Shown: one piece after another, positions 34,110 to 45,137 of the stretch
Layout of the letters: the number at the start of each line of letters is the position of its first letter
Position numbering within the stretch: the first letter of the stretch is position 1
DNA from: Massospora cicadina
Taxonomy: Eukaryota > Entomophthoromycota > Entomophthoromycetes > Entomophthorales > Entomophthoraceae
Assembly (NCBI GenBank): GCA_022478985.1
Contig: JAKSZP010007880.1
Coordinates: 496,001-560,000 of the forward strand
DNA: 64,000 bases
Direction: 5' to 3'
The notes under the pieces: generated by a model
The model's input: only the letters and a program-made list of their open reading frames with translations
The model's database searches: none
Told to the model about the DNA's origin: nothing
Made by a program: the position numbers and the translations under genes

Positions 34110-34445
34110 AACAAAGTGGCGGTATAAGCAGCAGCTGCTCCAGCCAACACCCTCCTCTGCCAACATCTCCATGGGGCGATGGAACCCCTTGTTGAGGGTA
34201 TTCCCATCCCAAATTTCCATATGATTTTGATGAGGTATAAAATACAAATTGAGGATTTTGCTTTTGGAGCAAGCCATGCTTGCATCAACGCGGCAAAAAA
34301 TTTCTGTTTGACCTAAATTATCTCTAAACCTGCCAGCGCATCAAGTCATTCACTTGTGTGCCTGCTCTCATCACTTTCGCTGAGCATCAACTTGCTCAAT
34401 ACATTGAGGCAATGGACACCGCCGACCTCATTAATGAAGAAAACC
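34110..34445 (+). pseudogene. C-terminal segment of the L2 gag-like protein
   Basis: Collinear with the open 109-codon frame of L3 (5704-6033, minus) from PANTL through EPLVEGIPIPN, FGASHACI and EHQLAQYIE to the stop after INEENP. It contains at least one frameshift near 34210 and a stop near 34314, so L3 preserves this part better than L2 does. Confidence 0.6.
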
Positions 34446-34718
34446 CATAATTATACCTCCTTATGCCACATGTTGCTGATGCCCCAAGCACTATGCTGTC
34501 CGGCATGGTCTGCCAGCTAAAGTGGGCGCTGGACAAAAGTTTCCCCAAAGGTTCCTCACCTTCTGATATGGCTTCCTATATTGATAACTTAGGGGCTATA
34601 TTAAGAATTTTTATTTCTAACAATCCCTTTATTTGGCTCATTTTCAAATAAAGATGTGTGGTGGTCCCTCTTTTTGGGTTTGGCACCACCAGTGCTAAAA
34701 AATACCTAGTATGCAATA

Positions 34719-34890
34719 AAGCTGCCTATTTTAATATGAATAGTTTTGGAAGAAGTAACAAGCTAAGGGGTTGTGGTCAGGTATGTTTGAGATTATTGGA
34801 AAGATGGTGATGGGTGCCTATTCCATCAAGAACCTCTTGGATGGAATTATTGTGAATTAAGTCCATGCTAAATATTTAAAGCAGTGGATA
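34719..34890 (+). pseudogene. GPY/F-type integrase C-terminus of element B
   Basis: After L2 the text FEIIGK..GAYSIKNLLDGIIVN (about 34790-34856) is the GPF/Y module at the end of gypsy integrase. A has the counterpart FEIIAKSARDAYMLRNIADG (44457-44515). Stop codons follow near 34860. No chromodomain seen. Confidence 0.7.
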
Positions 34891-34924
34891 AAAGGAAAAA
34901 CAAAAAGTGTGTTCCTGAAGGACC

Positions 34925-35060
34925 GCTGAACCATTAAGATGGTTATATCCTCATAATTTGGTTAAGTCCTAAAAAGAGACCTCTGAACCAAAATAGATAA
35001 TTAAGTCATAAAAAATAAGACCTCTGAACTATAAAAAACTGGTAGGTCAAAGTATACCTT
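34925..35060 (+). repeat. GACCTCTGAACC / GGTTAAGTCC motif cluster in element B
   Basis: GGACCGCTGAACC, GACCTCTGAACC and GACCTCTGAACT alternate with GGTTAAGTCCTAAAAA and ATTAAGTCATAAAAA. The same arrangement is in A (44590-44710) and at 9817-9945. Confidence 0.65.
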
Positions 35061-35399
35061 GGAACCAGTTTGGGGGAATAAATAAAGAAGATGAACCTCT
35101 GAATAAAGTGAAGAGCATGTCTTATATAAAAAAGTAAGAAAATAATAAAAGAATGGTAAAAATCTAAGGGAAAACTAAAACATTAAAAACATACAGAAAA
35201 AAAAATTTATTTTTAAAAAATTTTTTATTGGGTATCATTGACTTGGGGATGATTACGCCTATGTTGCCTCTTGGGGGAGAAAGAACATATCACAGTAGTG
35301 GTGAATAAACTGTCAAAATCTGTGAGATTGGATGCTAGCAAGAGCTAGACCTAGTCAAAGCCAAGTTTGCTGAGCAGAGGCTAATCCCTGCAAGAACGC

Positions 35400-35985
35400 T
35401 GTCACAATTCTGATATGACTGGAAAATAGGCCCTAATTATGGCAGAATTGGTAGAATCTTCCAATTCTGATTATGAGTTATGTTTATTTGAGCGCCTTAG
35501 TTTGAGGCGATATTGGGTTACAAAGGATATATTAGATTGCCTCCAAATCAGGTTATAAGGTGATGTCAACAAACAACAAATAATTAGATGTTGGCATATG
35601 ATGAATTATGAGTGAATCGCTCGAATTAAGGTGATTATAACTTTAATAAATAATGAACTCTGTTAGAAATAATGAAAATATGGCGGAACAAATAGTCTAA
35701 TTAAATGGGTCAGTATTGACTGAGGTAGCTGAGATATCAGTAATATGATAAGATTTAGGAGAGGAGGTTGTTAGTAGAAGAGAGGTAGCGGACCAATAAG
35801 GATCTGCTAAAAATCTTTAAATTGAATAAAGAAGTGTCATTGGGCAATTGCTCCATAGTTATTAAAAGTTTATTCTAATGTTTTGAGGATGGCAATCTTC
35901 ATATCATCGGTCCTATTGCTCAGTGGGCGTAACCCTGTGCATAAAATCCTCAGCGTATCTCTGATATACCACCAAAATTATAACA
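35400..35985 (+). repeat. 5' LTR of element C
   Basis: 586 bases from TGTCACAATTC to TTATAACA. Aligns with 40941-41532 and with the D LTRs in reverse complement. Several differences from the 3' LTR are CG in one copy and TG or CA in the other, e.g. GAGGCGAT against GAGGCAAT and GGGCGTAA against GGGCATAA. Confidence 0.9.
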
Positions 35986-35986
35986 G

Positions 35987-36003
35987 TGGTGCTCACTACA
36001 GGG
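35987..36003 (+). other. Primer-binding site of element C
   Basis: TGGTGCTCACTACAGGG, one base inside the LTR end, identical to A, B and D. Confidence 0.85.
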
Positions 36004-36040
36004 GACCCATTAATCAATTACACAGAAATAACCTTTCCAG

Positions 36041-37250
36041 TTGCTGGCTATGGCGCATCAGGCTTACATTGACAGGGGATCATCACAACATGCTACATCA
36101 GTTGAATATTCAGAACTTAAACTTGCCTTGGACTTTGTGCTCAAAATGCAAAATGAGCTTCTTCAGGAGGTTTTCAGTGATAAGCTTCCTTTGTTCAATT
36201 GCAATGGAAATATTAATGGGTTTTTTAAGCGATCTAAGTTTGCAATGGAAGGAGCCTCAGACTGACAGAAAGCAAAACTGTTAATATCCATCTTGGATGT
36301 TGGAAGTGCGACTAAGTCACCTGTTATCTTCCACACAGTTTGTTACATACCAAGAAGTGAAGGTTACTGTGCTGCAGCTGTTTGGGGATACTGCTAAGAT
36401 GTCACAACAGAAGGCTGAGATCTTGACCATTGGGTTTCATCATAATGAGATCCTCACCGCGGTTGCTGATCAATTTATAGTGGAAGCCACATGTTAATTG
36501 GGGAAGGGATTTTATCCAAATCCAATGTGTGCATTGAAATGAACACCATCGTGAAGCTATACCATGAGCTGCACAACGTCATGACCCCAATGTTGGATGG
36601 TGACGTACCCCTGCTCAAAACTGTTCAGTTTTTGCACCATCTAGCCATAACCTTCCCTCCACCCAATACAGAATGGAACCCTTCCGCCACCATCGCTGGA
36701 CCATCTTATTCGTGTAAATTCACCTGTCTAATTCAGATTCCGCTGAGTTACCCCCAGCAGTTCAATGTCCGCCCATACTTGCTTATTGTCAATGGGCCAA
36801 CTACTGACCTGAGCCTAATTATGCTAACCGTCAGCAGTCATCCTATTGACCTGGCCCTGTTTATGATTATCACCGTCAGTCCAACTTTCTGCATGACCCT
36901 ACTTACTATAATCAAGGATGTAGGACCTATGGGTTAAATTGTTTTGAGTGTGGTCATCCTAATCACCTGGCATAAAGTTGCTCCAATTGATGAGTCAATT
37001 ATGTACAGCAGGATCAATGCTACCAGGGAAAACTCAGAGTGAAGTAGAGATGGGACTCTCTACCTCCGCAATCCCAGGTTCAAACATCCCACCTGAGCCT
37101 ACTGAATTATATGCAGTGGAAGTCTCCCGGTTTGATGATACATTCTTATATCAACAGCCAGGTGGGGGAATAAATGTACTGACACCAGTACAAGCCAAGG
37201 ACACAGCAGACAAAGAAACTATGGAGCCCTCAAAGCCTTATGCCTTTTAA
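36041..37250 (+). pseudogene. Gag of element C
   Basis: Open pieces are 36041-36265 (SVEYSELKLALDFVLKMQNE, KLPLFNCNGNINGFFKRS), 36297-36497 (TAKMSQQKAEILTIGFHHNE), 36491-36937 (MNTIVKLYHELHNVMTP, Pro-rich tail) and 36978-37250. They are collinear with the D gag (GTLKMSQWKAEFFNIGFHHN). A CFECGHPNHLA-like zinc-knuckle remnant is readable near 36940-36970. Capsid and RNA-binding role by family. Frameshifts separate the pieces. Confidence 0.75.
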
Positions 37251-37254
37251 ATGT

Positions 37255-38065
37255 TTGAACAAAGTGCTTCAGACAAACTGGAACTGCTCACAGATGCACT
37301 TTCCTTTAGAGGAGTAGACGTTTCCTTCCCAGTGGACGCTATTGTTAAAGGGTACTTAAAGTCAGTGAGGGTATTATAAACTTCCTGGGAAAAAGAAATT
37401 CTTTTAATGTTCATGTAGTAAACAGTCAACATTCATCTTACACGGAGTGTACCTACTGTGACATTATTGTAGCAAAAACCTGAGTTTGTGCTATAATAGA
37501 TACAGGCACTACAGTTAACATAGTTTCCATTAAGTTGGTGGCAAAGTTGACATTAAAGCCTGATGTGGAACATCAAATGGTGTATGGGACCGCTGGAGCA
37601 GAAAAAAATGGCCTCTGAGGGAGCTTACAGTGTGCTACCTTTGTAGTTTGGGTCAATTGTCATTGTAGCCCCAGAAATAGTGTTACCAAACAGCACTTAT
37701 GACCAGTTAATTGGAACCGCATTTATGCAACACTATGGTGCTGTCATTGATATGATGGAGGAGAACTTTGGAATTTTGAGGCAACGGTACCAATTTATTT
37801 TACCTCCAGCAGAGTGCCTAAGGACTTGGTGCACATGGTACATATCAACCTTGCCTATAGTGATGAGGTGATTCAGACTTGCTACCATCAACTTAAGAGC
37901 AAGAACTGGGCCCTTCCCCAGCAAATATATAAATATCAAGGGCTACCGCTTAGAGCCATTGGCCCTATATCCATCCCCTCTGGACACCAAGTACTTATAA
38001 ACACTGAGTTAGAAGTGGAAGTGCCTGCTGGGATTTATGGGGAGGTCATTGGGCCCTATCAGAAA
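37255..38065 (+). pseudogene. Aspartic protease region of element C
   Basis: Text CAIIDTGTTVNIVSIKLV (about 37490-37540) holds the DTG active site. It is followed by EHQMVYGTAGAE, VLPNSTYDQLIGTAFMQHYG (37680-37740) and HMVHINLAYSDE, then SIPSGHQVLINTELEVEVPA and GPYQK before RT. The order equals that of D (55971-56693). Frame changes near 37600 and 37810. Confidence 0.75.
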
Positions 38066-38329
38066 TAGAAGCTTGAGCCTCACGTAGCTCCAGGCATTAT
38101 ACTCCCAGGACATGGGGAGATCAAGATCTTGTTAGAGAATCTCCAGAATGAATCAATGCAAATCCACTGACACCAAATAGTGGCGTATATACATTTGACC
38201 CCATCTGAGGATGTCCTCCAGGTTCATAAGTTCAGATCATTGGATAAATTTGGTCGCCTTTTGAATTACAGCTCGCTGTAATGATGGTGGTACCACGTGA
38301 AAACTTAACGTGGTTATCAGAAAATCAGA

Positions 38330-39130
38330 AAGATCAGGCAATTACTTTATTTTCAAAAATATAAGGAGATCTTTGCCATTGATGACCACAATTTAGGGTG
38401 CGCACAGGGAATTGTACATTGACTGGACATGGGTGATCATCACCCCATCAGGTCCTGGCTGATTCGCCAATCTAAATCAGTGGAAGAAGTTGTTGATGAG
38501 GAAATCAATAAGCTGCTGGAGCAAGGAATGCTCAAACTGTCAAAGAGTCCATGGGCTTCGCCCGTCCTAATTGTCAAAAAGAAGGATGTACCAACTGGGT
38601 AGTGATGGACTACCGCAAGCACAACAGCATCTATAAAAAGAACCCATACCCTTACCTCAAATCAACAATACATTGGACCAGTTGGGATGAGCTTGAAACT
38701 TCTCAGCGATGGATTTGATATCTGGCTATTGGTAGATTGAGTTACCCATGGCAGAACAGGAGAAATGCGCCACTATCACATCAAAAGGGCTTTTCAACTG
38801 ACCCATATGCCACAAGGGCTATGTAATGCCCCATCTACATTCCAACGGGCGATGGACACTACCTCAACAAATTGAAGCTGTCGTGCATTCTTGTATACCT
38901 TGATGATATCAATGTATTCTCCCGCACATTTTCTGAGAACCATACCCATTTGGAGGAGGTATTCTGCCAGTTGGCTAAGGCCAACATCAAGATCAAGCCC
39001 CATAAATTCCATTTTTTCTAAGGATCAGCTGGAGTACCTCAGGTTTGTGGTAGATGTGATAAGGCTGTGGCCCCAACCAGTCAAGGTGGATGCTATCTGA
39101 AAGATGACTACATCAAACAGTAAGCGTGAT
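38330..39130 (+). pseudogene. Reverse transcriptase of element C
   Basis: WASPVLIVKKKDV (about 38549-38586), VMDYRKHNSIYKKNPYP (about 38602-38652), a SAMDLISGYW-like part (about 38707), LTHMPQGLCNAPSTFQRAMD (38798-38856) and SCILVYLDDINVFSRTF (about 38880-38930). YLDD at 38896-38907 is intact. Broken by frameshifts and stops near 38600, 38700 and 38870. Confidence 0.8.
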
Positions 39131-39720
39131 ATGCAAGTCTTTTTGGGGATGGTCAGCTACTACTTCTGCTTTATTCCAAACTTCAGTTGTATTTAGGTCC
39201 TCTGTTTGAGTTATTGAAGAAAGATGCTGCATTTCAAAGGACGAAACATCAACAATGCTCCTTCAATACATTTTGGATGGCGCTAAGCAGTGCACCAATG
39301 TTTTGCTATTTTAATTTCAATAAAGGGTTTATTGTTTAGATGGATGCATTTCTTTTCGCCATTGGGGCAGCCCTATCCCAAAAAGACAATGAGAAGGAGG
39401 AGCACCCCGTTGCATACTGCAAACGAAGTCTAAACTACCATGAGCATAATTTACCATGTCTTAAGAGTGCTTAGCAGTGGTCTATGCTTATAAGCAATTT
39501 AGATTATACTTTCATGGAGTGAAGTTCAAAGTTGTAACAGATCACGATTCATTACTCTAGTTGCAGAATCTCAAGGATCCTGAAGGGCAGCTAGCCTGAT
39601 GAGCCCTCAAACTGCAGGCTTACAATTTTGAAATCCTTCACTGTTCTGGATCCAAACATCAGAATACAGATTGTTTATTGAGATTGCCACAATTGCGGTT
39701 ATGGCAGATCTGAGTGACAT
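39130..39720 (+). pseudogene. RNase H region of element C
   Basis: Text KGFIVXMDAFLFAIGAALSQ (about 39326-39385, one stop) carries the first Asp of RNase H. It is followed by EHPVAYCKRSLNYHEHN, a VVTDHDSLLXLQNLKDPEG-like segment (39531-39585) and SKHQNTDCLLRLP (39652-39690). This domain removes the RNA from the RNA-DNA hybrid. Confidence 0.75.
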
Positions 39721-39739
39721 AATGTTCAATAAAATGCTC

Positions 39740-40910
39740 AGCAGAAAGTACGACAATGAACCGCCTCAAGTCATCAAAGTATTAGATGGGACTAAGGTTA
39801 ATACGTTCCAAAAGAATGGCGATTTATACAAGAGGATGGGGAACACTACGAATAATATCCCAAGGCATTCCACTTGACCAAACATTATTATGAGCGCACA
39901 CTGAGCAGTCAGACTTGGTTCATGTGCACGACATTGGAATTGTTGCGCTCTCAGTATTATTGTGAGAGCATGAACTTTGGCGTGCTCAAAATCATTTCCT
40001 GCTGCCATCAGTGCCAAGTGGAAAGCCATTCCGGTGGAAGCCTTCCTACTGACTAGTGAAACCACATTTTGCTTGGCATACGGTTTCCCTAGATGTTTTT
40101 GGTCCTCTGCCAATGGGTGCTAACTGGTCTAATTACATTATGGTAGCGATTGACCACTTGACCAAGTGGGTCAAAGCACAAGTAATATGCAACCTGGGGG
40201 CATTCACAGTGTTAAGTTTGTGATGGAATGTATCATTCAGCAACACGGCTGTCCTCAGTTCGTCCTTATTGACAACGGAACCAACTTTACCTCTCACATT
40301 TTGCTAAAGATCAACAAATTGATGGCCATCCACAGAGTTCTGATGACCACATTTCATCCTGAGTCCAATGGTATGTTTGAGCGACTTAATGGAACTTAAG
40401 TTAACATACTTTGGAAGCTGGTAACAAATCATCCTTCTTATTGGAGTTCTTATCTTTCCACCACCATTTTTTATAACATCAGCTACCATTCTGCCACGAG
40501 GAAAAGCCCCTTTCAACAACTATATGGATGTCACCCTGCTCTTCTGGCGCTGCTCTAAGCCTGCGTAGAAGATACCAGTGTATTGGACACCCAACGTTAT
40601 TTTAATAAACTAGATGACAAATTAATCAAGCTGCAAACCAAAGCGTACTCATCTAGCTTAGCCAAGAAGTTAAAGAATCAGGCTGCTGACCAGGTATGGC
40701 GTAGTGGGCTAGCACAGTTCAAAGATGGGGACATGGTTCTATTCCATGGTCAACATGGGTTCAGGCAGAAACATAAATTGGCCAGAAAGGATTGGTTCGG
40801 TCAAAGTTATTGACACAAATGGGTGGTGATACCTGTACCATCAAGAACCCCGCAAGCGGTCAGTTTGACAACTGAGTGCATTTGAAGTTCCTCTGGGCGC
40901 ATAAGCATTA
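39740..40910 (+). pseudogene. Integrase and GPY module of element C
   Basis: Zinc-binding part with SCCHQCQVESHSGGS (about 39998-40036). Core with SLDVFGPLPMGANWSNYI (about 40088), CPQFVLIDNGTNFTSH (40251-40300) and HPESNGMFERLNGT (40360-40399), so the D, D and E residues are all present. C-terminal AAYSSSLAKKLKNQAAD-like linker and FKDGDMVLFHGQHGFRQK (40583-40813), then a degraded GPF module to about 40880. Stops near 40057, 40398 and 40812 make it a pseudogene. Confidence 0.8.
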
Positions 40911-40940
40911 GGGTCCTTATTATCCAGTTAAGGGGGGTAA

Positions 40941-41532
40941 TGTCATGATTATGATATGGCAGGATGATAAGCCCTAAGCTTTTATGGCGAAATGGGTAGA
41001 ATCTGCCAATTCTGATTATGAGTTTATGATTATTTGAACTCCTTAGGATGAGGCAATATCCTGGTTGGAAAGGATATATTGGATTGCCTCCAAATCAGGT
41101 GATAAGGTGATGCTGACGAATGGCAAATAATGAGATGTTGATGTATGATGAATTATGAGTGGATTGCCTCAAATTAGGGAAATTGTGAATTTAATAAATA
41201 ATGAACTCTGCCAGAACAAATGAGAATATGGTGGAACAAACAGTCCAAGAAAATGTGTCAGTATTGACCAAGGTAGCTGAGATATCAGAGATATGAGAAG
41301 ATCAAAAGAGGAGGTTGTTAGTAGAAGAGAGGGAGCAGACCAGCGAGGATCCGCTGAAAATATTAAATTAAATAAAGAAGTCTCATTGGGTCAATTGCTC
41401 CATATTTATTAAAAGTTTATTCCATTGTTTCAAGGATGAAATTCTTCATATTGTTGGTCCTATTGCTCAGTGGGCATAACCCTGCGCAGAAAACCCTTGG
41501 TGTATCTTTGATATACCGCCAAAATTATAACA
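40941..41532 (+). repeat. 3' LTR of element C
   Basis: 592 bases from TGTCATGATT to TTATAACA, preceded by the purine tract AAGGGGGGTAA. Homologous to 35400-35985. Confidence 0.9.
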
Positions 41533-43110
41533 AATGCGATGAGGGGAGGAGAGATGAAAATATTAGTACTTAAAAATGTGATATCCTTCATTAGGGAGGG
41601 AAGCAACAGAACAAGAAGGGGCATTCAGCAAATAATCTTGAGTAATCCAATATGGTACCAAAGCTGGAAGATTGGTCTTGAGTGCTTGTGACGGGCTTTG
41701 TCAATAACATTGGACATATGAGCTGGCATTGATCAATAAATACTAGATGGGGGTTGCCAAATAATGCCCTGATCAAAGCCATCAGGGGAAGGTACCAATG
41801 GGATGTGCCAGAAACAAGATAGTCATGCAGGGAGTGGATGGCATCCTGCAGATGATGGCTATGAGCTCCTTGAATCCAAAAGCAGAATGGGTGATGGAAT
41901 TTGGGAGAGACTGGAAGCTTTGTGGCCCAACTTCAAAGAACTTAGCCAGAAAAACAAAGGACATAGGCTGCAAAGTCTCAATCTAGTATGTTTTTGAGAT
42001 CAGAGGGGTTCAGAGCTATGGACAGAGCATCAGTTACCTGGGTCCTCAATTCTACGTAAGAGATTTCAAAATGTTCACACTTTCCAATGGCTAGTTTGGT
42101 TGACAGAACAGCTGTTTTATAGAATTAGTCGAGTTGGAAAAGGAACTCCAGAAGCAAGTCAGATCCAATGAGGAACAATCAATCCATAGTGGAGGGCATT
42201 GCTTCAGGAGGTTTGATGATGATAGTAGGAGTATCTACGAATTGAGCCAAATCCAGGAGAGTATCAAAATATAATTTGGGAATTAATGACAGAGGGAGGA
42301 TTGGCCACGAGTCATTTGAGATGATCACTAATCTGGTTTTGTTGGGGTTTTATACTGTTTCCGGTAATTCTGTGGAAGGACTGGCTACAGGTGCTTGACT
42401 GGGAGTATGAGTCCTAGGGGGACCATAGAAAAGATTCCTTTGCGCAGATTGGCTTATCAATTGGAAGAGCTAACCATCTTTATCAGACAGGCTGTTGAGA
42501 AGTTGCTGGTACCAAGACTCCAATTTGACATATGAACTAGACAAGAGGGGGATGTCAGACTTTTTTATAATAGTCAACACTATTCACTTTGGTAACAATT
42601 AAGCTCTAAACTTGGAGAAATCAATCTCAAAATTAATGAAATAAGCTCTTCAGAAATGAAGTAATAATGATCTGAGCAAAAAGACAATTATGAGAAAATA
42701 ACTAGAGTAGATATAATTTTACATTCTTTTTTGTGCCATGAAATGAATTTCAACAGCAGTGAGCTCCTGTTGAGGATGAGGAGAAAGATCAGGAAATTGA
42801 GGATGTCAGACCAAGATCCTGATATATAATAGGTCATATGCCCTGACTGGGGGAACTGGCTTTCCAGGACTAGTATCATAATGAGTAAATTGATTAGCCC
42901 AGCATGACAGAGGGTCGTGGGTACCGCACTCTGAGGAGGTGGTATAGAGGAGGAAGAGGAAGAGAACCGCATGCTGAAGGTTGTCCTGAGCAGCGTTGAC
43001 TTCATACTTACTGTGCTCCACTAGAAACCAAGGAAAATTTGACATGTTTTGAGGCAGTATTGTCCTGTCTGATCCTATTCTCTTTTAGGAAAACTAGGCA
43101 AGAGGGGGGA
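41533..43110 (+). other. 3' non-coding region of element B after C
   Basis: This belongs to B: it lies between the C insertion and the B 3' LTR and ends in the B purine tract. No conserved retroelement domain was read. The 60-105 codon frames on both strands (e.g. 42688-43045) overlap each other and look like chance. Confidence 0.6.
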
Positions 43111-44216
43111 TGTATTATGATTTTTTCCAACCTTTCCAGCCTCCTAGATTACCTTTGGATCACTAGGGGATAATTTTTGATAGTGAGTGAATTGGATATT
43201 GGTTGACCCCAATTTCAAGTTAATAATGTTCAGGGATTTTAAGTAATTTGCCAGGTTTGGATCTGTTGAGGACCAATCTTAGTGAATGCTTAAGATCTTG
43301 TCAGGCAGAGTTGCTGATGAAATGGGGGCATCTGATAGTCGATCTATGATAAACTATCAGTTGTACCAATTGGATCATTCAGATTTTATCATTGACTGAT
43401 TGGGAACTTAATGAGCAAGTTGTGAGGCGAGTGATGCCAACTGCAACTAGCAAATTAATCAGTTGCTTCGTGACCTGCAATAATGGGTAACAAGTTCCAT
43501 TACCTAAGCAGGTCGCTCACCAAATATGGTTGGTTTTCTGGGATCAAGTGGCAAACGTTAGGGACACGTTTTCTGACACTGTCCGTTTTAGTTCTTTAAG
43601 ATGTCCAGTGAAGGAATCCTAACCAGATGGAGAAGACCATTAATGGTTAGATGTCAAAGGGAAGTTCAACGGCAACGGCTGCCATTTCATGGCTGAGGCG
43701 CCAACCAAAGTTTGAAAGCTGAATTCTTTCTATAAATTCTTCTGATAATTCACACTTATAAAGAGTCAAAATTAACAGAATTCATTTTACAGTTTTAGTT
43801 CTATTCAGCTTCCAGAAATTATTGCTGTATGCTTTAATTGGGGAATCTTTTATAGGATAAAGAGTAAGAATCAAGGATCCTTTAAAGAGAAGCTGAACTT
43901 AGATGGGAATTGCTGTAGACTCCGCATGATAAAAATAAAGGCTGTAAACTTAGGGACATGAGATTGAATCAAGTTAGGTGGAGAAGGGAATAAGTCCCTA
44001 CATTCAACATCAAGAGTATTTTGAGGAGAAGTACAGGTCTAGCATTGGACCATACTGGGTTATCTATTTAACTATGGATAATATTCTTTATACTATTATC
44101 AATCAACTATTAACTACTATCAGACAATGTGATTTGTGCACATAACAAACCCGTGTAGTTAACTTCTGATGAACTATTGGTCTTTAACAATCATTGAAAG
44201 TCCCTAAATTCCATCA
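43111..44216 (+). repeat. 3' LTR of element B
   Basis: 1106 bases, starting TGTATTATGATTTTTTCC after the purine tract and ending CCATCA before the TSD ATGAG. Collinear with 26740-27771. Confidence 0.9.
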
Positions 44217-44221
44217 ATGAG

Positions 44222-44575
44222 ATTGTTTCCAGATCTGTCAGTGGGATTAATCATCACGTTGAAAAACAGCAAAGAATGCCAAAATTAGTTTAAGAGAAAA
44301 ACAAAGAGTCTATCCTAATGGAACTGGCAATTGGCAATAAAGTTATATACTATAATTTCAAAGGAATTAAGTGCCAGCACTCAAAAGATGAACTTTATAT
44401 TAGGACTTCTCAAAAGTAGTGAAAAGTTTTGATTGAAGGCAAATGGATGGGAACATTTGAGATTATTGCCAAGTCAGCGAGAGATGCCTATATGCTGAGA
44501 AACATTGCTGATGGACGTATATTGAAGAGGGTTCGTAATAAATACTTAAAGTAATGAATCTAAAGTAGTATAATT
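44222..44575 (+). pseudogene. Integrase C-terminus and GPY module of element A
   Basis: Text ELAIGNKVIYYNFKGIKC (about 44322-44375) and WMGTFEIIAKSARDAYML (44448-44500), then RNIADGRILKRVRNKYLK. It corresponds to the end of integrase in B. The integrase core, RT and protease expected before it are absent from A on both sides of the B insertion. Stops at 44311 and 44418. Confidence 0.7.
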
Positions 44576-44589
44576 GCAATTTTTTTAAA

Positions 44590-44710
44590 GGACCACTGAA
44601 TCTACTAACCATAGGTTATGTTATGATGTGTTAGTTAAGTCTTAAAAATAGACCTCTGAACTAAGATATCTGGTTAAGTCCAAAAACCTCTGAATCAGAG
44701 CAAGGAAAAA
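44590..44710 (+). repeat. GACCTCTGAAC / GTTAAGTC motif cluster in element A
   Basis: GGACCACTGAATC, GACCTCTGAACTAAG and ACCTCTGAATC, with TTAGTTAAGTCTTAAAAA and GGTTAAGTCCAAAAA between them. Same type of cluster as in B and at 9817. Confidence 0.6.
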
Positions 44711-44921
44711 GAAAAATATGGAACTCTGAACCTACTTAAAGATGAAAGTCCCATTGTGAAAATTGAAAAAACAACATAAGAGAAATACAAAAAAACTCTA
44801 AAATAAAAGTATAGAGAACAAAAATATATAAAAAGATAAAAGCGCAAAAATATAATTTAAATATCAATTTTTGTTTTTGTTGCCATCAAAACCATCTGTT
44901 GGTGTTTCCTTGTATAATGGC

Positions 44922-45137
44922 AGGGTCAGCTCAGGTTGAAACTGGATCCTCTTTGAGTAATCCCAAGGTGCTAATGTAATTAAGCATGTTGGCAGGATCA
45001 GCTTGGGTTGAACTAGGTCCACCTGGGAGTAGTCCCAAGGTGCTAAGATGAATAAGAGTAAAGTTAGGATCAGCTTGGGGTGAAACTGGGTCTGCCATGA
45101 GTAGTCCCAGGGTGCGAAAACAGGACTCATGGAAGCC
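44922..45137. repeat. Three tandem repeats of exactly 72 bp in the 3' region of A
   Basis: Units start at 44922, 44994 and 45066 with AGG(A/G)TCAGCT(T/C), share GTAGTCCCAAGGTGCTAA and diverge at their ends. The period equals 24 codons and the minus strand stays open across all three units (91 codons, repeating LAPWDYS ... QPKLIL). A second duplication of about 46 bp (ACGAGGAGTCATT..GAAC) follows at 45158-45245. Expression of the minus frame is doubtful, because A is a plus-strand element. Confidence 0.8.

Larger units (their letters stand above)
32809..34704 (+). mobile_element. L2: 1.9-kb LINE-like element without reverse transcriptase
   Basis: The insertion is 1896 bp in the integrase of B. 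The near-perfect 14-base duplication CCTAGTA(G/T)GCAATA lies at 32795-32808 and 34705-34718. The 3' end is AATAAAGATGTGTGGTGG, GGCACCACCAGTGCT and a run of A, as in L3. It encodes the same gag-like protein as L1, with no RT, endonuclease or RNase H. Confidence 0.85.
35400..41532 (+). mobile_element. Element C: gypsy-type, nested in B
   Basis: LTRs 35400-35985 and 40941-41532. The TSD is AACGC (35395-35399) and AATGC (41533-41537), differing by a CpG-to-TpG change. Primer-binding site 35987-36003, and purine tract AAGGGGGGTAA directly before 40941. The interior has gag, protease, RT, RNase H and integrase in order, with stops and shifts. Same family as D (52414-58350), in opposite orientation. 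Confidence 0.9.
26740..44216 (+). mobile_element. Element B: gypsy-type with full pol remnants, nested in A
   Basis: The LTRs are 26740-27771 and 43111-44216. A perfect 5-base TSD ATGAG lies at 26735-26739 and 44217-44221. Primer-binding site at 27774-27790, and a purine tract AGGCAAGAGGGGGGA directly before 43111. The interior holds gag, protease, RT, RNase H, integrase and a GPY module, all with stops. It is interrupted by a micro-insertion, L2 and element C. Confidence 0.9.

Noticed and set aside
42688..43045. Minus-strand frames of 105 and 79 codons
   Set aside because: They overlap each other in different frames inside the B 3' non-coding region and end in no known motif.
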